A stretch of 64,000 nt of DNA, taken from NCBI GenBank assembly GCA_033807775.1, contig CM066317.1, forward strand, positions 16,565,370-16,629,369, read 5' to 3'. The position numbers and the translations under genes are program-made. The DNA comes from Saussurea involucrata (lineage: Eukaryota > Streptophyta > Magnoliopsida > Asterales > Asteraceae). Shown one piece after another: positions 11,643-24,067 of the stretch (position 1 is its first letter; every line of letters starts with the position of its first letter). The notes beneath the pieces are model-generated. The model had not been told where the DNA came from. It was given only the letters and a program-made list of their open reading frames with translations, and ran no database searches.

Positions 11643-11923
11643 TGTTAAGGCAATATTTGGTTGAATAGAAGTTCAAGGGCTGAATTGCAATTCTTTATTT
11701 TGAGCCTTTTTAGTGAATGGGTCGTGGGCTTGTTGCCACGGGCCCATTAGTATATACTGTTGTTTAGCTTAGAAAAATAAGCCAGTTGTCATTTTACTTT
11801 CACAAACACTTATTGTAATTCTCTCTACAATTGAAAGTGAATTGGATGACCAGTTGAAATCATACCGACCTGTTTCTTATCTATTGATTTCTTATTGTTC
11901 GTTGCACGATTCTGAAACTCACA
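11643..11923 (+). repeat. 3' LTR of copia element A
   Basis: 281 bp, TGTTAAGGC to ACTCACA, directly after the purine tract CAAAGGGGGAGAT (11630-11642). The same length as the 5' LTR and only scattered substitutions (for example gggccgtggg against gggtcgtggg) suggest a fairly recent insertion despite the decayed ORF. Confidence 0.85.
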
Positions 11924-14913
11924 TATACCACCAAGCTTTGAACTCTAACAGAACTCCACACACGTGTTCCGTTCACCGAGCATTCCCACAAAACTAGGGT
12001 TATCAATGCGGTGTCTAAAGGGTCCTTCGTGCGAAAATTGTCCATGACCCAAAACCGGGTTGCCGACAAAACGGTTATACTAACCTCAAAATACGATACT
12101 GCGAATCTAACCTTTCGGTTATAGCAAATACATCGACTCTGCCATCGATATCATTCGGCCTATAGCCACATCACGTGTCTAAACACCCAACTTTTCATAG
12201 TCGAGGTTCTATACACACTTACTCTTAACCGGGGTTACTTAACCTTTCCAAGGTCCTAATGAGTTCAAGGTTCTCAAGTGAATTATTTAACAAATATGCC
12301 AATCAAAAACTTGTTATATAAATGTTCAACACAAAGATTTTATCAAATTAACTGTACGCATAAAAACTACTACTATCAGTTCGGTAGTTGCGCAAAAATG
12401 GACAAGCTCGTCCCACATATGAAAATTATATTGAAAATTATTTCATTGCAGTTCAGATTATCAACAGAACGCAAAAGTGTAATAAACAACTTCTTTAAAA
12501 TGAACCGCTACGGTCCTAGTATGGATTGACTCATGACGTGCACGTAAAGTAAATGCCCACTTTAAATGGTGTGCAACAAAAGTTTCGCACGTACTTCAAA
12601 AGAAGTTCAAACGGCATTTGACTCTAAAATTCCTTTCTAACCATAAAATGGAATGGAACAAGGTTCACCAACAAAACTTGCGCGCGTCAGTTTATTATAC
12701 AAAAACGATGAAACGATTCATACATACACTTTGGTCAAATTATAAAATGACTTGTGTGAGTTCCAAGTTTAAAGACAAAACCAATGCGTTTTCATCATTT
12801 GAATCGATTAAAACATCATGAGAAAATCTTAAATTGGAGTATGCATGCAAGCTTGTAACACTTTCCTAGTGGTTTTCTTGAAATGAAATAACATGCATCA
12901 AATAGTCCACGACAAAATTTCAAAAAATGAAATTCTTTAAATCAATTTCTAAAATTTCCTCATTCGGTCATATAATGACACATGAGTAAAACGTTTCTGA
13001 CAAAGTTCGCACACATCAATGTGTTTTCCCAAAACTTAGAAGAAAATGAGTGCTAGTAATGGTTGACACCGAAAAAGGGTTCAAATCAACTTCCGACCTT
13101 GAATCATACAAACAGTGCGCATTAATGTTCAAAACATAAACAATTCCACGCACTCTAGATTTAGGCAAAAAAAATTCCAAAATCCCCATCATGGAGCATT
13201 TACATCAAAAGTTTCGCATTCGTAATATAAAACGTTAAAACGTTGATGCTTAAAAGTTTACTCGTTAAAATATCCAAAATACTCATTTTCTCTATAACCA
13301 AAAAGGTTTACAATTTTCCAAAATATTCATCAAACCAAAATTGACCGAATGTCAACGACTCACACATTCGTGTTTTCAAAAGATAACGTATCGTAAACCA
13401 TGCATGATCCCCACAACACTAAAACATACTTTGACCAAATGGCCTTCATTTAAGCAAGGAGTTAATAAAACATTTTCATGCACGACTCGTTTATCAAAGT
13501 GTCGAGAAGTAATGGTTACCAAACTATGCATACTCCTAGGTCGATATGATGCATTTACATGAAATGATACTAAAACAATCAACTGACCAAAAGCGCATTA
13601 AGTAAATTGTTATGAAATACCATCAAAGTGTTCTTTCATGCATTACTTACGTCACGTATAAATCAATCCATATACTGAACAAGTTGCAACAAAATATGTG
13701 TTAACACAAATCTTTGAAAGAGAAATTACGCGACTCTAAAGTTCCAAAACTCACCCCTTTTGGTCGCCTTATGGCATAAAATTAATATTTCTCAACAAAG
13801 CTCGAGTGGGACAAAATACCCAACATAACTCATAAATTCTCACATAAATAAATGGAGTATGCACATTGTGAAATCGCACCCACACGGCACAAAACGTCGT
13901 AAAACAAAACTCCATGAAATTCAATGGGCTCAATGACCTCAAGTCAATAAAATGGCACCAAACATTTTGCTTCCAAAAGTCGAATTGCAATAAGCAAAAT
14001 CATGACTAAAACGCCAAAATTCCAAAATTCCATTCTTGTTGTAATACCATATAAACAACATTGATCAACAAACTTGCATTAAACAAAGTCTCCAAAATAA
14101 CTTTACATAGACATAATGGAAGATAACTTTCCGTCCAAACTTTAACATATGTGGAGGAGATCTAATGTTAAAACAGGTTCCGCAACTCCCGTAGTAAAAG
14201 AATTTCATGCACGTTCAAAACCATGATTTAAAATCCTGTGTGTGCTAAACATTTTCCAAGATTTTGTAACACAATCCATATAAGGATTTGAAACACAAGA
14301 AATAATTGATGCAATTTATTTTAAAATAAATTTTGTGCATAACTTAGTCGACACTCAACGTCTCAACCCATACTCCTCCAAATCCCTCTGGTCCACTATT
14401 GTCATCCGGATGTTCAAACCTCTTAAGGCAAAGTTGGGAATTACATCAATTAACCTTACGGTTTCCTTCTCGAATTAAGGTTGATTCAATAAATCTATGG
14501 TTCTAATCCAACCATCAATTTTTGACCCAAAACGGTCCACTTAAAGCAATTATCATGCTTATTGTCACCCTAAGTTACTAATACTAAAATCATCAATCTT
14601 TTCCAACGACTACTCGCTTAGAATTTCTTCACTACCCCAACGATCATCACATTAAAGTAGTTCAAGTATGCACATATACTAGTAGATTCACCATGACACT
14701 GGCCAGGTGTCATTATGAACGTACCGTACATGATTATCCTTGCTACTCTCGACGTGATTCTCGTTTCTAGTGACTCCATCGACCTCAAAACATCCTATCT
14801 TTAAGTGCCTAATGGTGAATTTCACTCTCATTTACTTAAAAGAACGCTAGTTTGAGTCTAGGTATCCAAAAATCAACACCTAATTCTCTCAAACTTATGC
14901 TTTGATACCAACT
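11924..14913 (-). other. Non-coding internal domain of LARD-like element 1 with primer-binding site
   Basis: About 3 kb without any believable ORF. Blocks match element 2: for example 12370-12440 ('ggtagttgcgcaaaaatgg', 'ctcgtcccacatatgaaaat') against 25510-25575, and 'tctaacatatgtggaggag' in both. At the right end, plus-strand GCTTTGATACCA is the complement of a Met-tRNA-type primer-binding site, next to the LTR border at 14914. Confidence 0.6.
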
Positions 14914-17567
14914 TGTAACACCCTCGAATTGGGAAAGAGCAACTAATTAAATTTTTATATAATACATCCGAAATAACAGAATTTATTCCTATAATTCAAT
15001 AGGTGAAATACCTCACATTACAATCTATGGTTAACCCCAAACAATATATAATTCAAGTCTTGTTACAAAGACTAATAACCACATCGGGTGTTACTTAACC
15101 CAAGTACAAATTGCTAATCCCAAAGATGAATGCAGAAAACTTCACTTAAGCTATTCACCTCTCGAGCACTTTACTAGCACACGACCTTTCACACGTGTCA
15201 CTAGAACTACTCCCAACCTGATACCTATAGCACATGCCGACAAATAAAAAGGGTTAGGCTAACGCCTAGTGAGTTCAAGAGTTTATAGCATGATTGAAAT
15301 AATTATTTAAATGAAAGTTTGCAACATAGATTATGATTTCCAAGAGAGATTACAAAAAGGATATAAACAACTCATTTTCCAACGCACCCAAAATCTATGA
15401 GAAAGTTCCCAACATGTATAAAGCGTTTTCCAAAATGAATTTCAATCCCAACTCACTCAAATACGTGAATAAATCTTTATTAGGCAAAACCTTCAAATAC
15501 GGTGGACGACAAAATACTCAACCCATAAATCATGGAAAACCATCCATTTAAATATAACACTTCATTGAAAACATAATACGAACCAATACTCATGCGAACG
15601 TAAAATGTAATGAAGTTCCAAATACCATAAGTATGGAAATGACCTGCTTTATTTAAACTTCAATATACATGGAGGGGAATCCAAAATTGAAGTCATCCAA
15701 TCGCAGTCAAATATATAAGACCAACAATAATAAAACAGGGACAATATACAATCCCATGTAGGTTGGCCAACGACGGGGGAGACCCGTATCCATTGAGAGT
15801 GGATGAACACAAAAGTACGCCACTCTAACAATGTTAATCGTACGACACTTCACTGCATAAAAGCCCAAGTGTCCCATACGACGCCTTACAAGTCACACCC
15901 AAAGAGACAACTGGCCTTAGTGAAGTATCAATAAGAATGCCACCAAAGGCTCGGCACAAGCGGGGATACAACCATGGCATTGCCCCGACATGGCGAAGGT
16001 CAATAAAACGCCCGTCAATCAACCTGACAGCTCAACCGGACTCAACCCTCCTAGTGTACCCTTGAAGGTAAAGGTCATCAAACATGGGGTTCGGTCAAAT
16101 CCCGGAACACCCAGTAGACCATCAAATAAAGACTGGCTTACGTGCCTATGGATCCAATGCAACACAGTCTATAATAATAAGCCCATCCTGGGATGACTAA
16201 CGCACCCGGGCATGTAAATATTAATAATGCGCAATAATATGCGATATGATGTAATAAATGCAAACCATAATTAAGATCCCACATTGAGTCATCAAAACCG
16301 GACAAAATGTCCCCAAGACTATCTCAAAGTCAAAACCGAGCAAAATGCTCAAAACTCATTAGGCCCATAAATAACGGCCATCATAGCATATAATGCATTT
16401 AAATATCGATTAGGTAAACAAGTACCACAAATCATTATTATCCCAAAACTCGATACGGGTTAAACAAAAGGGTTTTCCCAAAAGGACTCACACCCTTATA
16501 ATTCTCAAAATGACTATTGACCCTAAAATGTGCATTCTCCCAAATGGTTTATAAAATCATTTACACTAATATGATTAAACCATCAAATAGACTTCATTTT
16601 GAGCAATAAATCTTTTAAGGATATATTTATGATTTCTACACCTCAAATATCCAAAAATCCCAAATATGGGTGTTTTACAACATTTATGAAGATAAATACT
16701 TCAAAAGAGTTAAACTCGTCAAATAACTCAACAATTGATAATTTCAAGTAAAACACACAAACATTTGGACGATAACATTTTTGGCATGTACAAAGTTTTC
16801 ACAAATCAACTTGAACTCACCTTGCTAGATTTAGGCTAAATCTAGGATTTCCTCAAACGTAAGCTCCCTTGAAGAAACTTGCATCTTCAAGCCAAAACCT
16901 CCAAGACCTAGATCCATAAGTTTTCAACCAACAATAATTAGATCTAGCCATGTAGAATCATTCTCCAACCATTTTTCACCAAAATACCCACTTATGTCAA
17001 AACCCTAACTTCATAAATGAAGAGAAGAGAAGATTACCTTAACCATACTTGAATCCACCAACCAAAATATCTCTAGAACCACCAAGATGAACCACAAACT
17101 CCTAATCTTCAAAGTGGAGTGGAAAGGGTTGGATAAAACCCTAGATACTTGGTGAAGAAGATGAAGTGGAAGGATTTCTAGAAGAGTTAAGGTTTATAAC
17201 AAATGGTGAGGGTTTGTGTTGGGGAAGAAGGATGAAGAGGAGAGGGAAGGCTTAGGGTTTCTTGAGAGAAACCGATTTTAGAGAGAGAGAGAGAGAGAGT
17301 TTGAGTTGGGGTTGAGGATGAGGATGAAATAAGGGAAGTGAGGGAGAGAAAGGCCTAAAAAGGAAACCAATTTATTTCACCAGACAGGTCGCGGACGTCC
17401 GCATGGTCCCTCGCGGACGTCCGACTTGCTTTGGCCGAAAACCCCAAAATGTTCTATTGCTTCCGCGGACGATCCGCGGACTTTCGCGCATCGCGGACGT
17501 CCGACTCTTGGCCCCGCGGACGTCCGCAAGTCCCAAACTTTTGTTTTCCAATTTTTGGGGTATTACA
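14914..17567 (-). repeat. 5' LTR of LARD-like element 1 (minus orientation)
   Basis: 2.65 kb, from TGTAACACCCTCG at the primer-binding-site side to GGGGTATTACA. On the minus strand it carries a GCGGACGTCCGC array (about 17390-17530), a GA-repeat leader near 17280, and a conserved splice-donor-like CTAGCAAG|GTGAGTT near 16830. It is an inverted, diverged match to the LTR at 17569-20071 (shared text near 16120-16160 and 19010-19060). Confidence 0.75.
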
Positions 17568-17568
17568 T

Positions 17569-20071
17569 TGTAACACCCCAAATTTTCGCGCTCACCGTCG
17601 ACATATCAAGGTTTCGGGCAGAAGTCAAGCCACGACCAGCGACTATGCCCGCGACTTTGACCCTGGCATAGTCGTTGTGGTCATTTTCGCGGAGGAGGGA
17701 CTTCCAGGTGAAACCAAACAGAAGAGTGGTACCCTGGGGCGACTATGCCCGCGACATTGCCCAGGGCATAGTTGCGGTGTCATAGTCGCGATCGGGGTAC
17801 TGATGGCTGTTTAAAGTCCGATTTTTACCCATTTGTACCCCATTTCATTCCTCTCTTCTCCCACTCCACTCCCTTCTCTCCCAAACCGAAACCCTAAGCC
17901 CCCAAAGTGGATTTTGAGCCATTTAACTACAAGATTCAAGATTTCAAGTGGGTTTCTTCATTTACCATGGTTTGGGAAACAATCTTGAAACCCTTTTTCA
18001 TTTCATCTCATCTTACCTTGAAGATTTCTTGATTCTAGGGTTTCATCCAACCTTTTTGCCCATTTTGAAGAGTTGGAGCTTGTGGTGTTTTGTTGGTGAT
18101 CTATAAGTGCTTTGGTTGGTGGATTCAAGTTGTGGTTAAGGTAACCTTCTCTTCTCTTCATTTGGAAATTAGGGTTTCGATTTATTGGTGATTTTGGATG
18201 TAATATGTTGGGGGAAATGATTCTAAGTGTTTGGGAATAAATATTTATGGTTGGAAACTTGTGGACCTAGGTTTTGGAGGATTTGGCTTAAAGATTCAAG
18301 TTTCTTCAAAAGAGCTCAATTTGGGGAAAATCTAGATTTAACCTAAATCTAGCAAGGTAAGTTCAAGTTGATTTGTGAAAACTTTGTACATGCCAAAAAT
18401 GTTATTTTTCAAGTATTTGTGTGTTTTACTTAAAATTATCAATTGTTGGATTATTTGATAAGTTTGACCCTTTTGAAGTGTTTAACTTTATAAAGTTTGT
18501 AAAACACCCATATTTGGGATTTTTGGATAGTTGGATGTGTGGAAATCATAAATATGTCCTTAAATGATTTATTGCTCAATAAAGCTTATTCAATGGGTTA
18601 ATCATGTTGATATAATTGCTTTTATAAACCATTTGGGAAAATGCACATTTTAGTGTCATGAGTCATTTTGAGAATTATAAGAGTATGAGTCCATTTTGGG
18701 AAACCCATTTGTATTAATCCGTGACGGGTTTTGGGTTAATGATGATTTTGTGGTATATGCTTACCTAAACAATGTTTAAATGCATTTTGTATTATGAGGA
18801 CCGTTATTTATGGGTCTAATGGGTTTTGAGCATTTTGCTCGGTTTTGACTTTAAGGAAGTCTTGGGGACATTTTGTCTGGTTTTGATGGCTCAATGAGAA
18901 GTCTTATTTATGATTTGCATTTATTGCAACACATTGCATATTATTGATATTTACATGCTTAGGTGTTTTAGTCATTCCGGGTTGGGCATGTTTTGTAGAC
19001 TGTGTTGCATTGGATCCATAGGCACGTAAGTCAGTCTTTATTTGATGGTCTACCTCTTTGTGCACAAGGAGTGGACTATTGGGACGCATGTTTATATGCG
19101 TTAGGCTGTGGGGCCACTAGCGAGTATGCAATAAGGGACATTGAAGTCCTTGAGGTGTAACTCGTCTAGACTGGATAGGCAATATGGTCTCATAAGTCCT
19201 TGAGGTGTAACTCGACGGAGTAGGCAATAAAGGCATGGGAAAGGTTTGAGGTTGTGATGTCTTTATGGCATGGGAACTAAGAACGGGACTTGAGGTGTAA
19301 TCCAGTAACAACATAAGTGGCCTAACTTTATGTGCCCGTCACTTTCGATGGAATCGGGTCTCCCCCGTCACCGAAAGGTGTTGTTTTTGGGTAGTTGCTT
19401 TTATCCATATTTTCGGTGACGCTCTTTATTTATATGAAAAGTCTTCATGGTTTATTGGTAGAGTTCTATGCCTCATCATATTTGGATGTTTTAAATATTG
19501 GAGTTTCGTCCACGTTTATATTTCTTGGGATATTTAATGTCCAAGTACGTTTTGAGTGAGTTGGAGTTGGAATTCATTTTGGAAAACGCATTATACATTT
19601 TGGGAACTTTTCTCATAGATTTTGTGTGCGTTGGAAAATGAGTCGTTTACATCCTTTCATAAACCCTTTTTGGAAATCATGATTTATGTCACAAACCTTC
19701 ATTCTACAAATTATATAAATCATGTTATAAACTCTTGAACTCACTAAGCGTTAGACTAACCTTTTTATTTGTCGGCATGTGCAACAGGTTCAGGTTAGGA
19801 ATAGTTCTAGAGACACTGCGAAAGGTCGAGTGCTAGTAGTGTGCTCAGGAGGTGAATTAGTAGTGAAGTCTTCCGCATTAAGTTTTGGGAATAGCAATTG
19901 CACTTGAGTTAAGTAACGCCCGACGTGAACTTAGCCTTTGTATTTAAGACTGGAGTTATATGTATTGATGGAGGTATTTCCCGTATTGATTTATATGGAG
20001 AAATCCTATTATTTTGGTTGTATTATCGAAAATTTTATTTAGTTGCTCTTTCCCAATTCGAGGGTGTTACA
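17569..20071 (+). repeat. Solo or 3' LTR, plus orientation, related to the LARD family
   Basis: 2.5 kb from TGTAACACCCCAAATTTTCGC to GAGGGTGTTACA. No primer-binding site follows, so it is not a 5' LTR; its left flank is the end of LARD-like element 1, so solo against 3' LTR cannot be decided. Near its start an inverted pair (GCGACTATGCCCGCGAC, then GGCATAGTCG and GGGCATAGTTG) forms GC-rich hairpins. A splice-donor-like CTAGCAAG|GTAAGTT sits at 18349-18363. No matching 5-bp target duplication was found. Confidence 0.65.
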
Positions 20072-21334
20072 GTAATAAGTGGGTTTTAATTGTAATAAGT
20101 AATGGGAGTGAAAGGTTTAATTATTGTGACTTTTATTATTTTAATTGTAAAAACAATATGTAACTTTTAACTATAATTCTTTTTTTATATAGTTTTAATG
20201 GATTGTAACTTTCAATTATTGTAATTTTTAATTATTGTGACTTTTATTATTTTAATTATTAATTATTGTCTTTTAATTATAATTAAAGTTTAGTTATTGT
20301 TTTTATTAAATTAACCATGAACCGGTTCATGATTGAGAGTGAAAGGTTTATAAAATGAGTAGGAAAGAGAAAACTGATGTGGCAGAGAGAGAAAGCTGAT
20401 GTGACAGAGTCATGAACCTCTGAAGAGGTTCATGACTAGGGATGCTCTTATCTCTCTCTCTCGCTCTCTAAAAGACGGTTCTTTACCCATCTCTAAGGGC
20501 ATGTTCGTTTGTGGCTTAATGGGCTATAAGGTAGATATGACTGATTTGCACAAACATGTCTAGGTGTTCGAAACTGGCTTATTCGGTCAGCTCATCGCTG
20601 AATCGGTCAGCTAAAGCCTAGAAAAATAGAGTCCTATACACTCAACCATTAAATTTTATAAATTTTCTCCACCCACCCTTCATTCAACCCCTTCTTCTTT
20701 TACAAAGTACAACTCCATGAAAGACCACCGATACTGTTCTTCTTCCTGCTATGACACCGACTAAAGCTACATGTTCTTCTTCTTCTTCTTCCTGTTATCG
20801 ACGTCGCCAATCCTGCCATCACTTGAATGAAGCTTCTCCATGCACCTTCCTTCCCTCTGCGTCGGTGATGACAACAACAAACACAACAACAACCCCAACA
20901 ACAGATCTCCTTCTCCCCCCTTCTCCCCTTTGCAAACACAACAACAACCCGGAATTTTGTTTCAAGAATCTTCCACCGCAATGAAGTTTTTTTTCTTTCT
21001 TTACCCAGATCTATGGCCATCGTAACCCATCTCCCTTATGTTCAAGAATCTCTCCATTATGTTTCTAAGAACTTCGATGTTGGAAAGGGTTCTAAGAGGT
21101 GGCTTGGAATTCTTCAATAATTTTGTTTTCTTTAAGCCTAACATCAATAATGTTATAACTTTTAAATAAAAAGTTATTTATTCAACACTTTTATCAAATA
21201 ATACAAAAATATAAACCAGGTGCAAAATAGTCATTTTTAACATCCAAACAGTTTATTCAGCACAACAAACGGACAACAATTTATTTGTCATTAGATAGGC
21301 AACTTTATCAATACAAACGAATTTATCCATACAA
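20072..21334. other. AT-rich intergenic DNA with MITE-like pieces
   Basis: No gene is supported. Around 20330-20450 there are palindromes (ATGAACCGGTTCAT) and a 'gctgatgtg(g/a)cagag ... gggatgctctta' end resembling the Harbinger-type ends at 49480-49527. A second MITE-like unit may run from about 20498 (GGGCATGTTCGTTTGTGGC) to 21282 (inverted AACAAACGGACAACA). Short CT-rich and CAA-rich open frames at 20700-21020 look like chance. Confidence 0.35.
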
Positions 21335-21797
21335 ATCAATATATATATATTAAAAGAGAAAATCACCATGTATGAGGTGGCATAATGTGGTTTGAGTATT
21401 TATCAAAACTTGAAATATGGTGTGTTTTGTCTATCCCACATTGATGAGAAAAAAGAAAGTTTGAAAGAATGAAATGTGTATAAGAAAAATGTGGAGCTCA
21501 GTCTTTTGTAGCAAGTCATAGTCGTGGCCCACATTAGTAAACCTTTTTTTTGGCAAAAAAAAGTTTTCTTTATAAAACAATGTTTTTGTGGTAAATAATT
21601 CTACATACATAAAAATCGGTTAAAATAACAACCAAGAATGATTGTATAAAAATACAACTAAGACTGATATTATAAAGTTTGTGTATTTCTTAAATCAATC
21701 AATCATCAATCAATCAAATATCAAATATATATTAAAATAGAAACCACAATGTATGAGGTGGCATAATGTGTTTTGAGTATTCATCAAAACTTGAAAT
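21335..21797 (+). repeat. USE-TATA repeat family, left part
   Basis: One full unit and the start of a second, the same family as 30312-32875. The unit carries ATCCCACATTG at 21433-21443 and TATAAG at 21479, 35 nt later. The second unit breaks off at 21797, where LARD-like element 2 is inserted, and resumes at 30317. Confidence 0.7.
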
Positions 21798-21802
21798 ATG
21801 GT

Positions 21803-24067
21803 TGTAACGTCCCAAAAATTACAAGGAATTTAAAATTTTTAAAGTAACATTTCATTAATAAAAACTCATTTAATAACTCAATCATTTCATTTGCAAACTC
21901 ATAATTAATATTCTCACGAACAATAAACAGCGGAATAAATGTCTAAAGTTAAAATCATAAAAGTAATCAACTCTTCCCACGCGCCAGTGTGTACTCGTCA
22001 CGCCTTAGAGCCACTCGTACCTGAAACCACAATTTATTAGGAAAGGGTAAGCACGAAGCTTAGTGAATTCAGACACCATAAATAACACAGTTATTCCTAC
22101 ACCACCTCTAAACAGATAATTGCACATAAACATCATACAAGTCTACGAACAAATCATAAACATGCATACCTACACCATCCCACCCAAAGGCATAAGCTGG
22201 TCCACCCGACCACACGATAACCGTGCAAGCATTACCCGGCTCCCCCGGGTTTCTACGCCACCCGCGTATACAACCTTCGGTCCCACCGAGTTACTACGCC
22301 ACCCGCGTATATAAACCTCGGCCCCACCGAACTCCTACGCCACCCGCGTAGTCATAACAATAAAGGTCCGACTAGACACCCCACTATTTAGTCCCGCATC
22401 ACAAACAATTAAAACTACCACACACGTACAAATCGTAATGTAAAAATAACCGACATTAGTTATAGTGAGAGAACTCACCTCGTAAGAGCGCCTAGCTCAC
22501 AAACAATAATTCAAGCTTCACAAATCCAAGATCACTTCCCAACACCTAAACAATCGTTAAAATGTATTAACACGAGACCCGGACCCTAAAACACGACGCA
22601 CCCTTAAATCGTCACTAAAACGACTTTTCGGTCTAACCAAACAGGTCTGTTCGGGACCTGTTCCGACCTCCATAAACCCAGAAAATCCTCAATTAAATTA
22701 CATAACCAGAAAGTGCTCTGAGTTAGGGTTCCAAGGACATATCGCGCGCGTTCTAACGATTTTTCTACAATTTATTATGGATTTTACAAAACCGATTAAC
22801 TGCACAGTGAAAAAACAGCACCTTTCGCTATAAAACAGTAGTTTGACACTAGCTACGGTCCGAACTGGTTTTTCCGCAAAACATAAGAAACTTACTAGAC
22901 TCAGAATGGGAACTTTTGGCACTGGTTACACCCCAATACGACATTCCTATCAAAATTTATGGCTTTCCCAAAACAGTGGCAGAAACTGTGACTTTTAAAA
23001 CGGAACGCGAACTGACAAATCCGGACCTGCTGTATAAACAGTCAAAATACGCCTAGCTAGAGGCCGAACCGGACTTCCGCTAAAACCTAAAAAGTGTGCC
23101 CGACACAGAATGTGAACCGTGGGCACCGGATTCGCCTCAATCCGAGCTACGACGGAAAAGTTATGGCCGTCGCAAAACAGGGACCGAATGAGATATTTCA
23201 CATAAAATGACAACTTTATTTTTCGCTTCGGGTTATGCGATTTGGTTATGGATCAGGGTTTTAGGTGACAAGGGCTGGACTCAAACGCGCACCACCCACT
23301 GCCACCTCCGGCAGTGGTGGTCGCCGCCGACGGCGGCGGCTGGCGGCGGCGGCGATGGTGGTTTATGGCATTCCGGCGAGACCAAACGAAAAACCCGACC
23401 ATCTAACCTTGCCGCACACACGCACACGCACAACCCGAACAACCCCGCCCTCCACAGCCACCGAACTGGTGGCGCACGGCGGCGGCGCACACCGCCGGCA
23501 GCCATAGTTGCGGCGGTGGTGGGTTCCCGGCGGTCCGGCGACGACGAAACAAAACGAAAGGGAGAAGGACTTACCTTGCGACGTCAATCCAGCGGCAAAC
23601 CCAACTCCGTTTTCCTCTCTCTCTCTCCCGGTCGTCTCTCTCGCTTCTCTCTCTTTCCCTCTCCGTTTCTCCTCTTGCCATTCTCTTCTCCCGCCGGCAG
23701 AAACCAGCGGCGCCGGTGGTATGTGGGTTGATCGGCGGCAGCGAAGGGGAAGGAGGAGATGGTCTCGGCGATGAAGACAAGGAAGGGAAGAGATTAGGGT
23801 TGATGTGCTCTGCTTGTTGTGTGCGACTCCATAAAAAGACGAGAGGGAGGGGGGGTCGGCCTTTTAAGCCGATCCCATGTAACTTCCAATTAAAAAAACA
23901 CTTTTGGTCCCTTAACTTCCCACTACTTTGCAATTTTGATTAACGCCTTCCCATCGATATCATATTTAATCTTTCTCGATAAACCCGCTAATCAAAGCTC
24001 GTTTTAAACAAAGATAATAAATAATTAAATAAGTGAAAATAATCCATACCGGGACACGGGCTTTACA
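21803..24067 (-). repeat. 3' LTR of LARD-like element 2
   Basis: 2265 bp. It holds three units of a 41-bp tandem repeat keyed by CTACGCCACCCGCGTA (22253-22351) and a GC-rich section (about 23270-23870) rich in GGCGGC and CT runs that looks on the minus strand like a plant leader with a splice donor (CGCAAG|GTAAGT near 23572). The open frames in the GC-rich section are composition artefacts. Confidence 0.85.

Larger units (their letters stand above)
5075..11923 (+). mobile_element. SIRE-like Ty1/copia retrotransposon A, pol-deleted, decayed
   Basis: Two 281-bp LTRs (5075-5355 and 11643-11923) start TGTTA(G/A)GGC and end ACTCACA, with only a few differences seen. A primer-binding site TTGGTATCAGAACC follows the first, and an AAAGGGGGAGAT purine tract precedes the second. 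The flanks CATAC and TATAC form a target duplication with one mismatch. The internal part holds a gag C-terminus, protease and the start of integrase (5602-6850), a spacer with CCGGTAAC repeats, and a long env-like ORF (7800 onward). The rest of integrase, reverse transcriptase and RNase H are missing. It interrupts LARD-like element 1. Confidence 0.85.
4224..17567 (-). mobile_element. LARD-like LTR retrotransposon 1 (non-coding, minus orientation, doubly interrupted)
   Basis: The element reads on the minus strand. Its 5' LTR is 14914-17567; a primer-binding site TGGTATCAAAGC (minus) lies just inside at about 14900-14911; and the purine tract (plus-strand complement 4475-4488) precedes the remnant of its 3' LTR, 4224-4474. 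The rest of that LTR lies beyond the inserted Tat-like element. Both LTR ends carry the same GCGGACGTCCGC array. The internal region (4475-5074 plus 11924-14913, about 3.6 kb) has no convincing ORF but is clearly related to the internal region of the element at 21803-30311, so it belongs to a non-coding LARD-type family mobilised in trans. A copia element is inserted at 5075-11923. Confidence 0.75.

Noticed and set aside
20700..21020. Open frames rich in Ser, Thr, Asn or Cys
   Set aside because: Short, both strands, CAA/CTT-rich DNA, with no recognisable domain or gene structure.
23207..23731. Overlapping open frames of up to 174 residues in the GC-rich LTR section (also 29511-30133)
   Set aside because: They lie in an LTR on both strands, are driven by GGC/CTC repeats, and show no domain; composition explains them.
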